Source: Bacteroidales bacterium UBA3290
GTDB lineage: Bacteria > Bacteroidota > Bacteroidia > Bacteroidales > UBA932
Assembly: GCA_002361615.1 (NCBI GenBank)
Contig: DETK01000001.1
Span: 1-25,400, forward strand
Reading direction: 5' to 3'
Length of the DNA stretch: 25,400 nt
The number at the start of each line of letters is the position of its first letter. Position 1 is the stretch's first letter. Positions 16,232 to 24,939 of this stretch are shown piece after piece. The notes beneath the pieces are model-generated. The model was not told where the DNA came from and made no database searches. It saw only the letters and a program-made list of their open reading frames with translations. The position numbers and the translations under genes were made by a program.

Positions 16232-17357
16232 ATTCCTGACACTCGCCCTGCTGGCGGGACTCGTACTGGGCCTGACTTCCTGCGACCCCGTCAACCACGA
16301 GGAGTACAACTACACAGCCTACCAGAAAGCCGTGAACGAAACGGTCAAAAAACAGAAGAAGAACGACAAGGCCATCCTGCTGGTCGCCTTCGGTTCCACC
16401 TGGCAGCAGGCCTTCGATGCCTTCGACGCCACGGTGGAGGCCTACAGGAAGGCTTTCCCCAAGTATGACGTGTACCTCTCCTTCTCTTCCGCCATCTGCA
16501 TCAACCGTGCGGCTGCCGGTGAGAACGCCGCCGACGGCGCCGAGATCCGCAACTACTACGCACCGCCGTTCTGGCTGACCGCCTTCGCCCAGAAGAGCGT
16601 GATGTACAAAGAGATCGTGGTCCAGTCGCTGCAGGTCATCCCGGGCGAGGAATACACCCGCGTGATCAACTACATCAAGGACTTCGCCAACAACGCCAAC
16701 GGTGACATCGACGACGATTACCTGGCATCCGTTGTCCTGAAGCTCGGTGTTCCCCTCCTTCAGGATGCCGACAAGGACGTCCCGACCGTCGCCCGCGAAC
16801 TCAACAATCTCTACAAGAGCCAGGCTGCCACCGACATCGTCGCCTTCATGGGCCACGGCAACCCCGACTCCTACGACACCTACAAGGCCAACATCCGCTA
16901 CTCCCAGCTCGAGGAAGCGCTCCAGGACATCAACCCGCACTATTTCGTGGGCACGGTGGATATGATGGAGAACTTCAAGCCGCACGTGTATGAGCGTATG
17001 GCCGCTGCCGGTCTGAACAAGAGCAACCTCAAGGTCTATCTGCACCCGCTGATGTCGATCGACGGTGACCACGGCCACAACGACATGGCCGGCGACGACC
17101 TGCCCGAGAAGTTCGAAGGCAAGAGCTACACCTTCGCCGACCTCCTCGCCGAGGCCAACGACGAGGGCGAAGTCGAAGACTGCAGCTGGAAGGTGTTCTT
17201 CGGCGCCAACGGCTCCGGCTTCACCTGCAACAACTCGACGATGATCGAGAAGGGCATGCTGGAACTGCCGACCATCCGCCAGGTCTGGATGAACCACACC
17301 CAGGACGCCATCAACGGCGAACCGCTCGACTACTACCATTCCAAGAATCCCGAATAA
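16218..17357 (+). CDS. CbiK-like sirohydrochlorin cobaltochelatase lipoprotein (divergent)
   Basis: A 379-residue lipoprotein: signal peptide with lipobox LTSC (Cys22), placing it outside the cytoplasm. The chelatase domain starts AILLVAFGSTW (52-62) and keeps the two metal-binding histidines of CbiK, MGHGNPDSYD (His213) and DGDHGHND (His285, His287). The acidic catalytic position that is Glu in the second paralog (TLEGYP) aligns here with TVDMM, giving Asp248. It is longer than usual CbiK because of an insertion at about 90-125 and a ~60-residue C-terminal extension with two cysteines (Cys322, Cys337). CbiK inserts cobalt into sirohydrochlorin, and a periplasmic form is known in Desulfovibrio. 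The gene overlaps the receptor by 14 bp. A hairpin and new promoter follow it. It might be a chelatase, or a metal- or tetrapyrrole-binding partner of the receptor. Confidence 0.82.
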   Translation: MKKTRFLTLALLAGLVLGLTSCDPVNHEEYNYTAYQKAVNETVKKQKKNDKAILLVAFGSTWQQAFDAFDATVEAYRKAFPKYDVYLSFSSAICINRAAAGENAADGAEIRNYYAPPFWLTAFAQKSVMYKEIVVQSLQVIPGEEYTRVINYIKDFANNANGDIDDDYLASVVLKLGVPLLQDADKDVPTVARELNNLYKSQAATDIVAFMGHGNPDSYDTYKANIRYSQLEEALQDINPHYFVGTVDMMENFKPHVYERMAAAGLNKSNLKVYLHPLMSIDGDHGHNDMAGDDLPEKFEGKSYTFADLLAEANDEGEVEDCSWKVFFGANGSGFTCNNSTMIEKGMLELPTIRQVWMNHTQDAINGEPLDYYHSKNPE

Positions 17358-17408
17358 CATTCCTTTGGCTCATCGCACTCTTCTGAGCAGTTTTATTATA
17401 GTGTTTCC

Positions 17409-17437
17409 AGCCCCGCAAGCCTGCCAGTTGCGGGGCT
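17409..17437. terminator. Candidate intrinsic terminator hairpin
   Basis: AGCCCCGCAA (17409-17418) and TTGCGGGGCT (17428-17437) form a perfect 10-bp GC-rich stem with a 9-nt loop, 51 nt after the lipoprotein stop. The 3' side continues GATTTCAAAA without a clean T run, so it may be a weak terminator or an mRNA-stabilising end. Its place between a stop codon and a new promoter supports a transcript boundary. Confidence 0.6.
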
Positions 17438-17452
17438 GATTTCAAAAAACAC

Positions 17453-17460
17453 TATCTTTG
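17453..17460 (+). promoter_or_regulatory. Bacteroidetes -7 promoter element of the cotH operon
   Basis: TATCTTTG, an exact TAnnTTTG match only 6 nt upstream of ATG 17467. Initiation from it would fall at or within a few bases of the start codon, implying a leaderless or near-leaderless mRNA. Confidence 0.55.
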
Positions 17461-17466
17461 TATCTT

Positions 17467-18975
17467 ATGAAGAAGATACGTATCCTGTTTTTTAGCGTCC
17501 TGTTCCTGCTGGCTGCCTGCGGCGGAACGGAAGAGCCGGAGTTTTTCGCACCGGCTGAGATTACTTCCCTGACCGTCAACGGAAAGGAAGCCGAACTGGA
17601 CAAGAAGGACTTTTCGCTGGTCGCCACGCTTCCGACCACGACCGACTTCTCGTCGGTGATCCTCTCCTTCACGATCGTGGGGGAAGGCGTCTTTCTCAAC
17701 GGCGAAGAGGTGTTCCGCGACCAGACCCGCGTGGATGCGACGCATCCGCTCACCCTGGTCGTCAAGAACGGGCGCTCGGAGAACAGCTACACGCTGACAG
17801 TGCGCAACACGGGCCTTCCCGTCGTGCGGATCAAAACCCCGGGCGGACGGGAAATCACCAGCAAGACCGACTGGATGGCCGATGCCTCGATGCGCATCGA
17901 AAATCCGGACGGCAGCCTCGACTACGAAGGGACGATGAGCATCCGGGGGCGCGGCAACTCCACCTGGAACTATCCCAAGAAACCCTATGCCCTCAAGCTG
18001 GATTCCAAATCCCAGATCCTGGGCATGCCCAAGCACAAGCGCTGGATCCTGCTGGCCAACTGGAAAGACCGCACGCTCCTGCGCAACGACGCCGCCTTCT
18101 GGCTCTCGCGCCACACCGGCCTGGCCTACACGGTCCGCGGTCAGTTCGTAGAAGTGGAGTTCAACGGCAAGCACGTGGGCAACTACTACCTCTGCGAGCA
18201 GATCAAGATCGACAAGAACCGCGTGAACATCGAAGAGATGGAAGCGGGCGAGACCGATCCCGAACTGATCACCGGCGGCTACCTACTGGAACTCGACACC
18301 TACTACGACGAGGTCAACAAATTCCGTTCTTCCCGTTTCCTGCTGCCCTACCAGTTCAAGGAACCGGACGAGGATGCCCTCTCCAGCGCCGCTTTCGACT
18401 ATGTGAAGAATTACGTCACCGAACTGGAGCGGATCCTGAAGGATCCCGAACAGGTCAAGGCCCACGCCTACGAACCCTATCTCGACGTGGATTCCGCCAT
18501 CTGGTTCATGTTCGTCAACGAACTGGCCACCAATACGGACTTCTTCAGCTCCTGGCCGTTCGAAGGGCCGCACAGCGTGTACTTCTACAAGCCGCGGGGC
18601 GACAAGCTCTACAGCGGACCCGTGTGGGATTTCGACTACCACGGCTTTGTTCCCACTTATGCCAAGCAATGGGCCGGCGCCGACAAGACGCTCTACTATC
18701 CCGCCCTCTGGGGCGACGAGAAGTTCCGCGCCCGGATGCTGGAACTGTGGGAAAAGAACAAGGATACCTTCCGGGAACTGACGGACTACATCGACCAGAT
18801 GGCCGAAAAGATCCGCATTTCCGAAGAAATCAACCACCAGCTCTGGCCCATCCCGGCCTGGCAAAATGAAAACGGCGACGAACAGATGGACTTCTCCGCC
18901 GCCGTCGAACGCATCAAGAAAGGCTTCACCGACAAATGGACCTGGATGGATGCGCACCTGACTGACTTGAAATAA
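17467..18975 (+). CDS. CotH kinase-family lipoprotein
   Basis: A 502-residue SPII lipoprotein (lipobox LAAC, about residues 16-19). Residues about 30-115 look like a beta-sandwich (a Bacteroidetes N-terminal domain of the DUF5018/cadherin-like type). From about 125 to the end is a CotH domain with MSIRGRGNSTWNYPKKPY, KHKRWILLANWKDRTLLRN and GPVWDFDYHG, the family's basic, catalytic and metal-binding motifs. CotH proteins are atypical secreted kinases known to phosphorylate spore-coat proteins; in Bacteroidetes they are common exported proteins of unknown target. ATG 17467 was chosen because MKKIRILFF begins a normal signal peptide; an upstream TTG in frame would overlap the -7 element. The stop TAA shares its last A with the ATG of the second CbiK, so they are coupled. 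Confidence 0.88.
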   Translation: MKKIRILFFSVLFLLAACGGTEEPEFFAPAEITSLTVNGKEAELDKKDFSLVATLPTTTDFSSVILSFTIVGEGVFLNGEEVFRDQTRVDATHPLTLVVKNGRSENSYTLTVRNTGLPVVRIKTPGGREITSKTDWMADASMRIENPDGSLDYEGTMSIRGRGNSTWNYPKKPYALKLDSKSQILGMPKHKRWILLANWKDRTLLRNDAAFWLSRHTGLAYTVRGQFVEVEFNGKHVGNYYLCEQIKIDKNRVNIEEMEAGETDPELITGGYLLELDTYYDEVNKFRSSRFLLPYQFKEPDEDALSSAAFDYVKNYVTELERILKDPEQVKAHAYEPYLDVDSAIWFMFVNELATNTDFFSSWPFEGPHSVYFYKPRGDKLYSGPVWDFDYHGFVPTYAKQWAGADKTLYYPALWGDEKFRARMLELWEKNKDTFRELTDYIDQMAEKIRISEEINHQLWPIPAWQNENGDEQMDFSAAVERIKKGFTDKWTWMDAHLTDLK

Positions 18976-19874
18976 TGAGAATCAAACACATCCTGATACT
19001 GGCCGCGCTGTCGGCACTCCTCCTGCCGATGACAGCTTCTGCCCAAGAAAACAAAACCGCGCTGCTGATGGTGCACTTCGGCACCACCTACGATGAAACC
19101 CGCAGCAAAACCATCGACGCCATCAACGCCAAAGCGGCGCAAACCTTTCCGGAACTGACCCTGCGGGAGGCCTACACCTCGCGCATCGTCATCCGCAGAC
19201 TCAAGGAACGCGGCATCGTGCGGGAGACGCCGCTCGATGCCCTCCTTCGCCTTCGTGCCGACGGTTTCACGCACGTCATCGTGCAAAGCACCACGCTGCT
19301 CGAGGGAGCCGAAATGGAATCGCTGCGCCGTGAAGTGGCCAGCGTGGAAGGATTCTTCGAGGATATCCGTGTCGGCGCTCCCCTGCTCTACGATGTCGCC
19401 GACTGCGCGAAGGTGGCCGAAATCCTGGCCGCCCGGCACGCTGACGCCACTGATGCCCGCAAGAAAGCCCACGTCGTCCTGGTCGGCCACGGCACCTATA
19501 CGCCCGCCACGGCTACTTACAGCCAGATGGACTATCTGTTCTCGGCCCAGGGGAATCCGCTGTTCCACGTCGCCACGCTGGAAGGCTATCCGACCTTCGA
19601 GACGATGCTGGCCCGGCTGAAGGCCGCAGGGGCCCGCCGCGTGACGCTCGTCCCGCTGCTCTTCGTGGCCGGCGACCACGTCACCAACGACATCGCCGTC
19701 GACTGGAAACAAGCCCTGGAAGCCGAAGGCCTCCAGGTGGACTGCCGCCTCGAAGGCCTGGGAGAAATCCCCGAAATCCAAGACATCTACCTCGACCACA
19801 TCCGCTACAGCCTGCACCATGCACCCGTGGATATTATGAAGAAGAAGCAGGAGTATGCGGCAGGCAAAGACTAG
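18975..19874 (+). CDS. cbiK: Exported sirohydrochlorin cobaltochelatase, CbiK type
   Basis: A 299-residue CbiK with a Sec signal peptide (1-23, ending TASAQ), so it is predicted to be periplasmic. The domain begins ALLMVHFGTTYDETR. The metal and catalytic residues of the family are all in place: VGHGTYTP (His172), TLEGYPTF (Glu203) and VAGDHVTND (His235). The family inserts Co(II) into sirohydrochlorin in anaerobic corrinoid synthesis, and can use other metals in vitro. Periplasmic location would not fit de novo synthesis in the cytoplasm, so a role in metal exchange on imported tetrapyrroles or in cobalt handling is inferred. The gene is coupled to cotH in front (1-nt overlap) and overlaps the CobN-like gene by 20 bp. 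Confidence 0.9.
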   Translation: MRIKHILILAALSALLLPMTASAQENKTALLMVHFGTTYDETRSKTIDAINAKAAQTFPELTLREAYTSRIVIRRLKERGIVRETPLDALLRLRADGFTHVIVQSTTLLEGAEMESLRREVASVEGFFEDIRVGAPLLYDVADCAKVAEILAARHADATDARKKAHVVLVGHGTYTPATATYSQMDYLFSAQGNPLFHVATLEGYPTFETMLARLKAAGARRVTLVPLLFVAGDHVTNDIAVDWKQALEAEGLQVDCRLEGLGEIPEIQDIYLDHIRYSLHHAPVDIMKKKQEYAAGKD

Positions 19875-22800
19875 ACGCACCTTCAGACTGCTCTTCCTGC
19901 TCGCCGCCCTTTTCCTGCTGGTGGCGGTGCTTTGGCTGGCCTTTCTCAGGCCGACCCGCATCCTGATCGTCAACGCCACCCTCGCCCAACAGGCTGACGT
20001 GGCCCTCAACAACGACTCCCGGAAGATCCGGCTGCGCTTTGCGGATGCCGACGCGGTGGCGGCGGACGGAAAGCCGCTCCGCGGCACCGACGCCGTGATC
20101 ATTTTCAGCCGCGGGCTCTATCTCGACGAAGGCCAGGTGGCCGCACTCGAAAAGTCCGGCCGGCGGGGCGTGACGGTCTTCACCAACACGCTGAACAACC
20201 AGCACGTGGATGTCCAGGAGAATCTGACGCCGGAGCAGGTGCAGAAGATGCTCGACTATTTCCGCAATCCGAGCGCCGGCAACTACCGCAACGGCTTGCG
20301 CTTCCTGCGCCGCGTCGCCACGCCGCTCCGCTGGGGAGACCGGCGTTTCGATGCGCCGGTGCCTCTGCTCAAGAACATGTATTATCATCGGGAGTACGGG
20401 AAGTATTTCCCTGATCACGAGTCCGTTACAGCCTATCTCCGGGAGAAGGGGCTCTATCACGAAGGAGGCGACCGCGTCCTTTTCATCTCGGGTCTCAATT
20501 TCCCGATGGAGGGGAACCGGGCGCACGTGGACACCCTCATCTCACGGCTCACCGGCGCCGGATTCAACGTCTATCCGCTCACGGCGGACGGGAAGGCCCG
20601 CGAACAGATGATCCGAGCCCTGCATCCCGACGCCGTGATCTATCTGCCGATGGGGCGACTGGGTGACGACGCGTTCATCCGGTGGCTGCACGAAGAGAAT
20701 ATCCCGCTCTTCAATCCCTTCCCGCTCATCCAGCCGCACAGCGACTGGATCGATCCGCTGCAGCCGGTCAGCAGCGGTACGCTGACCGCCCGCGTGGTGG
20801 TGCCGGAAATCGACGGCGGTGTCGGGAATTATTGCATCGCCACACAGAATGAAAGTCCCTCCGGCTTCTTCTTGTACACGCCGGAACCGGAACGCATCGA
20901 TGCTTTCCTGGCCTATTTCACCCGGTATATGGCGCTGCGCGACAAGCCCAATCGGGAGAAACGCATCGCCATCGGCTACTTCAAGTCGCCCGGCAAAGAC
21001 GCTTTGCTGGCCAGCGGGATGGAGGTGATCCCTTCACTGTACAACTTCCTGCTGCGGCTGCGCGAGGAGGGGTACGACGTGAGCGGCCTTCCGGGGACGG
21101 AGGCGGCCTTCGGCCGGCTCGTTCACCGCGAAGGCAGCGTGATGGGCTCGTACGCCCCGGGCGCGCAGGCGGAGTTCCTTCGCACCGCGCATCCCGTGTG
21201 GCTGAGCCGGGAACAGTACGAGGCCTGGGCGGCGGAAACGCTGCTTCCCGCGAAATACCAGGAGGTCGTGGAACGCTACGGACCGGCGCCGGGACGGCTG
21301 CTTGTGCGGGGCGACAGCCTCGCCGTAGCCTGCCTGCAATTCGGAAACATCCTGCTCTTTCCGCAGCCCCGCCCCGCGCTGGGTGACGACGAATTCCGGC
21401 TGGTCCACGGCGCCGGCGTGGCGCCGCCGCACAGCTATCTTGCGCCCTATCTCTATCTCCAACACGGATTCCAGGCCGATGCGCTGATCCATTTCGGAAC
21501 GCACGGCAACTTGGAATTCACGCCTGGGAAGAACGTGGCCCAGTCGCAGGCTGACTGGTCGGACGTGCTTGTGGGCAACCTGCCGCATTTCTATTATTAC
21601 ACGACGGGGAACGTGGGAGAAGGCATCATCGCCAAGCGCCGCACGCACGCCGCGCTCGTGACCTATCTGACACCACCTTATGTGGAGAGCGGGATGCGGC
21701 AGCGGTACGGCGCCTTGCTCGACGATATCCACCACGCCCTCGAGGCGGGCGGCGGCAGCCGGACGCTCGGGCTTCGCATCAAGCGCGAAGCCGTCCGCCT
21801 CGGGCTGCACCGCGACCTCGGGCTCGACTCCACGCTTACCGAGCCTTTTACCGCAGCGGAACTCGAGCAGCTCGACAACTTCACCGAAGAAATCGCCGAC
21901 GAAAAGATTACCGGCGCTTACTATACGCTGGGACAGCCTTACTCCGCACGTGACCTGCTGACCACGACGCTCGCCGTGGCCGCCGATCCGCTGGCTTACG
22001 AGACCGCGCGCCGCGACCGCGACGCCGGCCGCATCACCACGGAACAGTTGCAGGATTTCGACTTCTTGCACCGCCATTATCTGCCGGCGGCACGGCGGCG
22101 GATCGCGGCGCTGCTTCAGCAGCCGCCGCGGGACACGGCGTCCGTGCCGGAGGAGCTCAGGCCGGCGCTTTCCTACCGCGCCGGCCTGGTCGCTTCGTCG
22201 CGCAACGAACTCGACGCCATGGTCCGGGCGCTGGAAGGCGGTACCGTCTTCCCTGCCCCCGGCGGCGACCCCGTCCTCAATCCCAACGTCTTGCCAACTG
22301 GACGCAATATGTTCAGTATCAACGCCGAAGCTACGCCCGGCCCGCAAGCGTGGGAAGATGGGAAACGCCTCGCCGACGAGACCCTGGAACGCTACCGGCA
22401 GCAGCACGGCGACTATCCCCGCAAAGTGAGCTATACCTTCTGGGCCGGCGAGTTCATCTCCACCGAAGGAGCCACCATCGCCCAGGCCTTCCGGATGCTG
22501 GGCGTCGAGCCGCTGCGCGACAAGCAGGGACGCGTCGTCGATTTGCGGGCGGTCCCGGCGGAAGAGCTGGGACGGCCCCGCATCGACGTGCTGGTGCAGG
22601 TTTCCGGACAGCTGCGCGATATCGCAGGCTCCCGTCTCCGCCTGCTTACGGAGGCAGTGAAGCTGGCCGCCGAAGCGCCGGAGGCCGACGGTCTGCCCAA
22701 CTATGTGGCCGCCGGAACGCAGGCGCAGGAGAAGGCGTTGCTCGACAAAGGCCTGTCGCCGGTCCGGGCGCGCGAACTCGCCACGATGCGCGTGTTCGGT

Positions 22801-23793
22801 CCGCTCAACAGCGGCTACAGCACCGGGATGCTCGGCTTCGTCGAGAGCAGCGGCAGTTGGGACGATGAGCGGGAAATCGCGGAAGGATTCCTCAACAATA
22901 TGGGCGCCGCCTATGGAGACGAGGCGAACTGGGCCGGCTATGAGCCCGGCCTCTTCGCCGCCGCCATCGAGCGTACCGACGTGGTGATCCAACCCCGCCA
23001 GAGCAACACCTGGGGGCCGCTCTCCCTAGACCACGTCTATGAATTCACCGGGGGCCTCTCGCTGGCGGTCAAGACCGTCACGGGACAGGAACCCGACGCC
23101 TTCTTCGCCGACTATCGCAACCGCTACAACCGCCGTCTCCAGGGCGCGCGCGAAGCCGTCGCCGTGGAGACCCGCGCCACGATCCTCAACCCCACTTTCA
23201 TCCGGGAGCGGATGAAAGGCGGCGAAGGAAGCGCCCAGATGTTCGGCGAACTCTTCCGCAATGTCTTCGGCTGGAATGCCACACGATCCTCTGTCCTCGA
23301 TCCGAAACTCTATGACGAGCTGTATGATACGTATATCCTTGACACGGAAGGGCTCGGCATCCACGAATACTTGAATCGCGTCAATCCCGCCGCCTTCCAG
23401 GCAATGACGGCCGTGATGCTGGAAAGCGCCCGTAAGGGCTACTGGAAGGCCTCCGATGCGCAGCTGCAGACCACGGCAGCCCTCCACGCCGAGATCACCC
23501 GCCAGGCCGGAGCCGCCTGCACGGAGTTCGTCTGCGGCAACCCGAAATTGGAACGCTTTATCAGCGGACAACTTTCTGAAACAGACCGCCGTGCCTACGC
23601 AGCGACAATGGCCGCCGTCCGTAACGCAGCCGCTTCCGATGCCTCGGAGATCGTGCTGAAGGAAGACCGGCTCTCCGATCCGACGCAAAAGGCTACCTTC
23701 GCCCATCATGCCGGCTGGGTCGGCGCCGGGCTCGGCCTGCTGCTTTTTATCCTCCTGCTCGTCCGGCTCCGCCGCAAAAAACGCATCGCCTGA
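19855..23793 (+). CDS. Membrane-anchored CobN/HmuS-like large chelatase subunit
   Basis: A 1312-residue CobN/BchH-family protein. It has a membrane segment at each end: LLFLLAALFLLVAVLWLAFL at about 12-31, and GLGLLLFILLLVRL followed by RRKKR near 1290-1311. The positive C-terminus and the N-terminal basic stretch fit a body held on the periplasmic face. The core includes LIHFGTHGNLEFTPGKNVA (about 544-562), then HFYYYTTGNVGEGIIAKRR, EFISTEGATIAQAFRMLG and GPLNSGYSTGMLGFVESS. Classical CobN is soluble and works with CobS/CobT ATPases, which are absent. Anchoring plus the three genes that follow match HmuS of the Bacteroides heme operon, reported to remove metal from heme. Here the B12 neighbourhood suggests a cobalt tetrapyrrole substrate; the direction of the reaction is unknown. 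Confidence 0.9.
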   Translation: MRQAKTRRTFRLLFLLAALFLLVAVLWLAFLRPTRILIVNATLAQQADVALNNDSRKIRLRFADADAVAADGKPLRGTDAVIIFSRGLYLDEGQVAALEKSGRRGVTVFTNTLNNQHVDVQENLTPEQVQKMLDYFRNPSAGNYRNGLRFLRRVATPLRWGDRRFDAPVPLLKNMYYHREYGKYFPDHESVTAYLREKGLYHEGGDRVLFISGLNFPMEGNRAHVDTLISRLTGAGFNVYPLTADGKAREQMIRALHPDAVIYLPMGRLGDDAFIRWLHEENIPLFNPFPLIQPHSDWIDPLQPVSSGTLTARVVVPEIDGGVGNYCIATQNESPSGFFLYTPEPERIDAFLAYFTRYMALRDKPNREKRIAIGYFKSPGKDALLASGMEVIPSLYNFLLRLREEGYDVSGLPGTEAAFGRLVHREGSVMGSYAPGAQAEFLRTAHPVWLSREQYEAWAAETLLPAKYQEVVERYGPAPGRLLVRGDSLAVACLQFGNILLFPQPRPALGDDEFRLVHGAGVAPPHSYLAPYLYLQHGFQADALIHFGTHGNLEFTPGKNVAQSQADWSDVLVGNLPHFYYYTTGNVGEGIIAKRRTHAALVTYLTPPYVESGMRQRYGALLDDIHHALEAGGGSRTLGLRIKREAVRLGLHRDLGLDSTLTEPFTAAELEQLDNFTEEIADEKITGAYYTLGQPYSARDLLTTTLAVAADPLAYETARRDRDAGRITTEQLQDFDFLHRHYLPAARRRIAALLQQPPRDTASVPEELRPALSYRAGLVASSRNELDAMVRALEGGTVFPAPGGDPVLNPNVLPTGRNMFSINAEATPGPQAWEDGKRLADETLERYRQQHGDYPRKVSYTFWAGEFISTEGATIAQAFRMLGVEPLRDKQGRVVDLRAVPAEELGRPRIDVLVQVSGQLRDIAGSRLRLLTEAVKLAAEAPEADGLPNYVAAGTQAQEKALLDKGLSPVRARELATMRVFGPLNSGYSTGMLGFVESSGSWDDEREIAEGFLNNMGAAYGDEANWAGYEPGLFAAAIERTDVVIQPRQSNTWGPLSLDHVYEFTGGLSLAVKTVTGQEPDAFFADYRNRYNRRLQGAREAVAVETRATILNPTFIRERMKGGEGSAQMFGELFRNVFGWNATRSSVLDPKLYDELYDTYILDTEGLGIHEYLNRVNPAAFQAMTAVMLESARKGYWKASDAQLQTTAALHAEITRQAGAACTEFVCGNPKLERFISGQLSETDRRAYAATMAAVRNAAASDASEIVLKEDRLSDPTQKATFAHHAGWVGAGLGLLLFILLLVRLRRKKRIA

Positions 23794-24326
23794 TGGAAGT
23801 CCTGTTCCCGATGATCGCCGTGCTCGCGCTCTTGAGTTTCCTGTTCAAGAGCAGTTTCCTGCCACGCTGGGAGTCCGTCCTGGTCGCTGTGGCCCTGGCG
23901 GTCTTTGTCTGGCTGGCCATTCCCTGGCTGACCCGGCAGACAGCCGGAACGATCGAGCAATGGACTTCCGATCCTTCCCGCATCCTGGACGGGGCCGTCT
24001 GCGTCGTCCTGGAAGTGGCTTTGATGCTTCTCTTCTGCTTCACGGCGCCGGCCCGGCGGCTCCGCTTCCTCCGCTTTATCCCCGGGCTGCTGGCTTTCCC
24101 AGCCGTCGTCTGGGGATGGAGCCAGCTGCTCTTCTCCCGGCCGGGCCTGGATTTCGGGCGTCTGGCCTGGATAGCGGCACTGGCCACGCTGGCCGTAGCC
24201 CTCGGTGGAACTGCGCTCTTCCGGCGGCTTGTACCGGAAACGGAGGCCCGGCTGGAAGGCCTCTTCCTCATCAATCTCTTCCTGCTCCTGCTGACCGTCG
24301 CCGCCACAGGTGCCATTACCTTTTAG
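23793..24326 (+). CDS. Polytopic membrane protein in the HmuT position
   Basis: A 177-residue, very hydrophobic protein with about six membrane segments (near 1-18, 27-45, 66-85, 96-115, 125-145 and 157-176) and no signal peptide. The ATG shares its A with the TGA stop of the CobN-like gene, so translation is coupled. I do not recognise a named domain by sequence. Its place between the large chelatase and an ExbB-like protein corresponds to the unnamed membrane component between HmuS and HmuU in Bacteroides heme operons, so it probably forms a complex with them in the inner membrane. Confidence 0.75.
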   Translation: MEVLFPMIAVLALLSFLFKSSFLPRWESVLVAVALAVFVWLAIPWLTRQTAGTIEQWTSDPSRILDGAVCVVLEVALMLLFCFTAPARRLRFLRFIPGLLAFPAVVWGWSQLLFSRPGLDFGRLAWIAALATLAVALGGTALFRRLVPETEARLEGLFLINLFLLLLTVAATGAITF

Positions 24327-24342
24327 CTACTATCTCTTTCCT

Positions 24343-24936
24343 ATGAATACGATTTCGAACGTTTTGTTTTGGATTTCCAACGGACTGCTGGTGCCGGTGG
24401 CTGTCCTGTTGATCCTTTTCCTGATCCAGGCCCTGATCCTGACCGGAGGCTTTTTCGGCGAATACTTCCGCCGCCGGACCATCGAAAAGAAAATCTCGTC
24501 CCTGCTCGACGCCGCCCCGTCCGACTGGGAGAAAGAACTGGCTGCCTTCCCGAAAGATGTCAAGTCTCCGCTGGTTACGGCTGCCCGCCAACTCCTGGCC
24601 CATCGCAGCGACAAAGCCTGGTGCGAACGGCTGCTCTCCAACTTCGAAGTGGATGCGGAAAAGGAACTGGGACATTCCCGGACCCTTGCCAAGATCGGCC
24701 CGATGCTCGGCCTGATGGGCACGTTGATCCCGATGGGACCGGCCCTGGTCGGTCTGGCCGCAGGCGACCTGGCCTCGATGGCCTACAACATGCAGGTGGC
24801 CTTCGCCACGACCGTCGTCGGCCTGCTCGTCGCCGCCATCGGCGTGGCAACCCTCCAGGTCCGCCAGCGCTGGTACGCCCGGGAAATCAACGACCTCGAT
24901 TATCTCAGCCAGACCCTGACCGAGAAAGCGCACTGA
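24343..24936 (+). CDS. MotA/TolQ/ExbB-family proton channel protein (HmuU-like)
   Basis: A 197-residue inner-membrane protein with three membrane segments (about 10-36, 116-142 and 152-174) and a cytoplasmic loop of ~75 residues between the first two, as in ExbB/TolQ. The family core GPMLGLMGTLIPMGPALVGLAAGDL lies at 119-143. Family members form pentameric channels that use the proton gradient to drive partner proteins. ATG 24343 is preferred; an in-frame GTG upstream would overlap the previous gene and add no conserved residues. It follows the polytopic protein after 16 nt and precedes a DUF2149 gene by 3 nt, as in hmuTUV. No ExbD-like protein is present, so the DUF2149 protein may take that part. 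Confidence 0.88.
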   Translation: MNTISNVLFWISNGLLVPVAVLLILFLIQALILTGGFFGEYFRRRTIEKKISSLLDAAPSDWEKELAAFPKDVKSPLVTAARQLLAHRSDKAWCERLLSNFEVDAEKELGHSRTLAKIGPMLGLMGTLIPMGPALVGLAAGDLASMAYNMQVAFATTVVGLLVAAIGVATLQVRQRWYAREINDLDYLSQTLTEKAH

Positions 24937-24939
24937 CCC

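Noticed and set aside
16179..17360. 393-codon minus-strand open frame opposite the CbiK-like lipoprotein gene
   Set aside because: Low-complexity Val/Gly/Glu-rich shadow; the plus strand has lipobox and chelatase histidines.
21034..22992. 652-codon minus-strand open frame inside the CobN-like gene
   Set aside because: Antisense shadow in GC-rich coding sequence with no family motifs.
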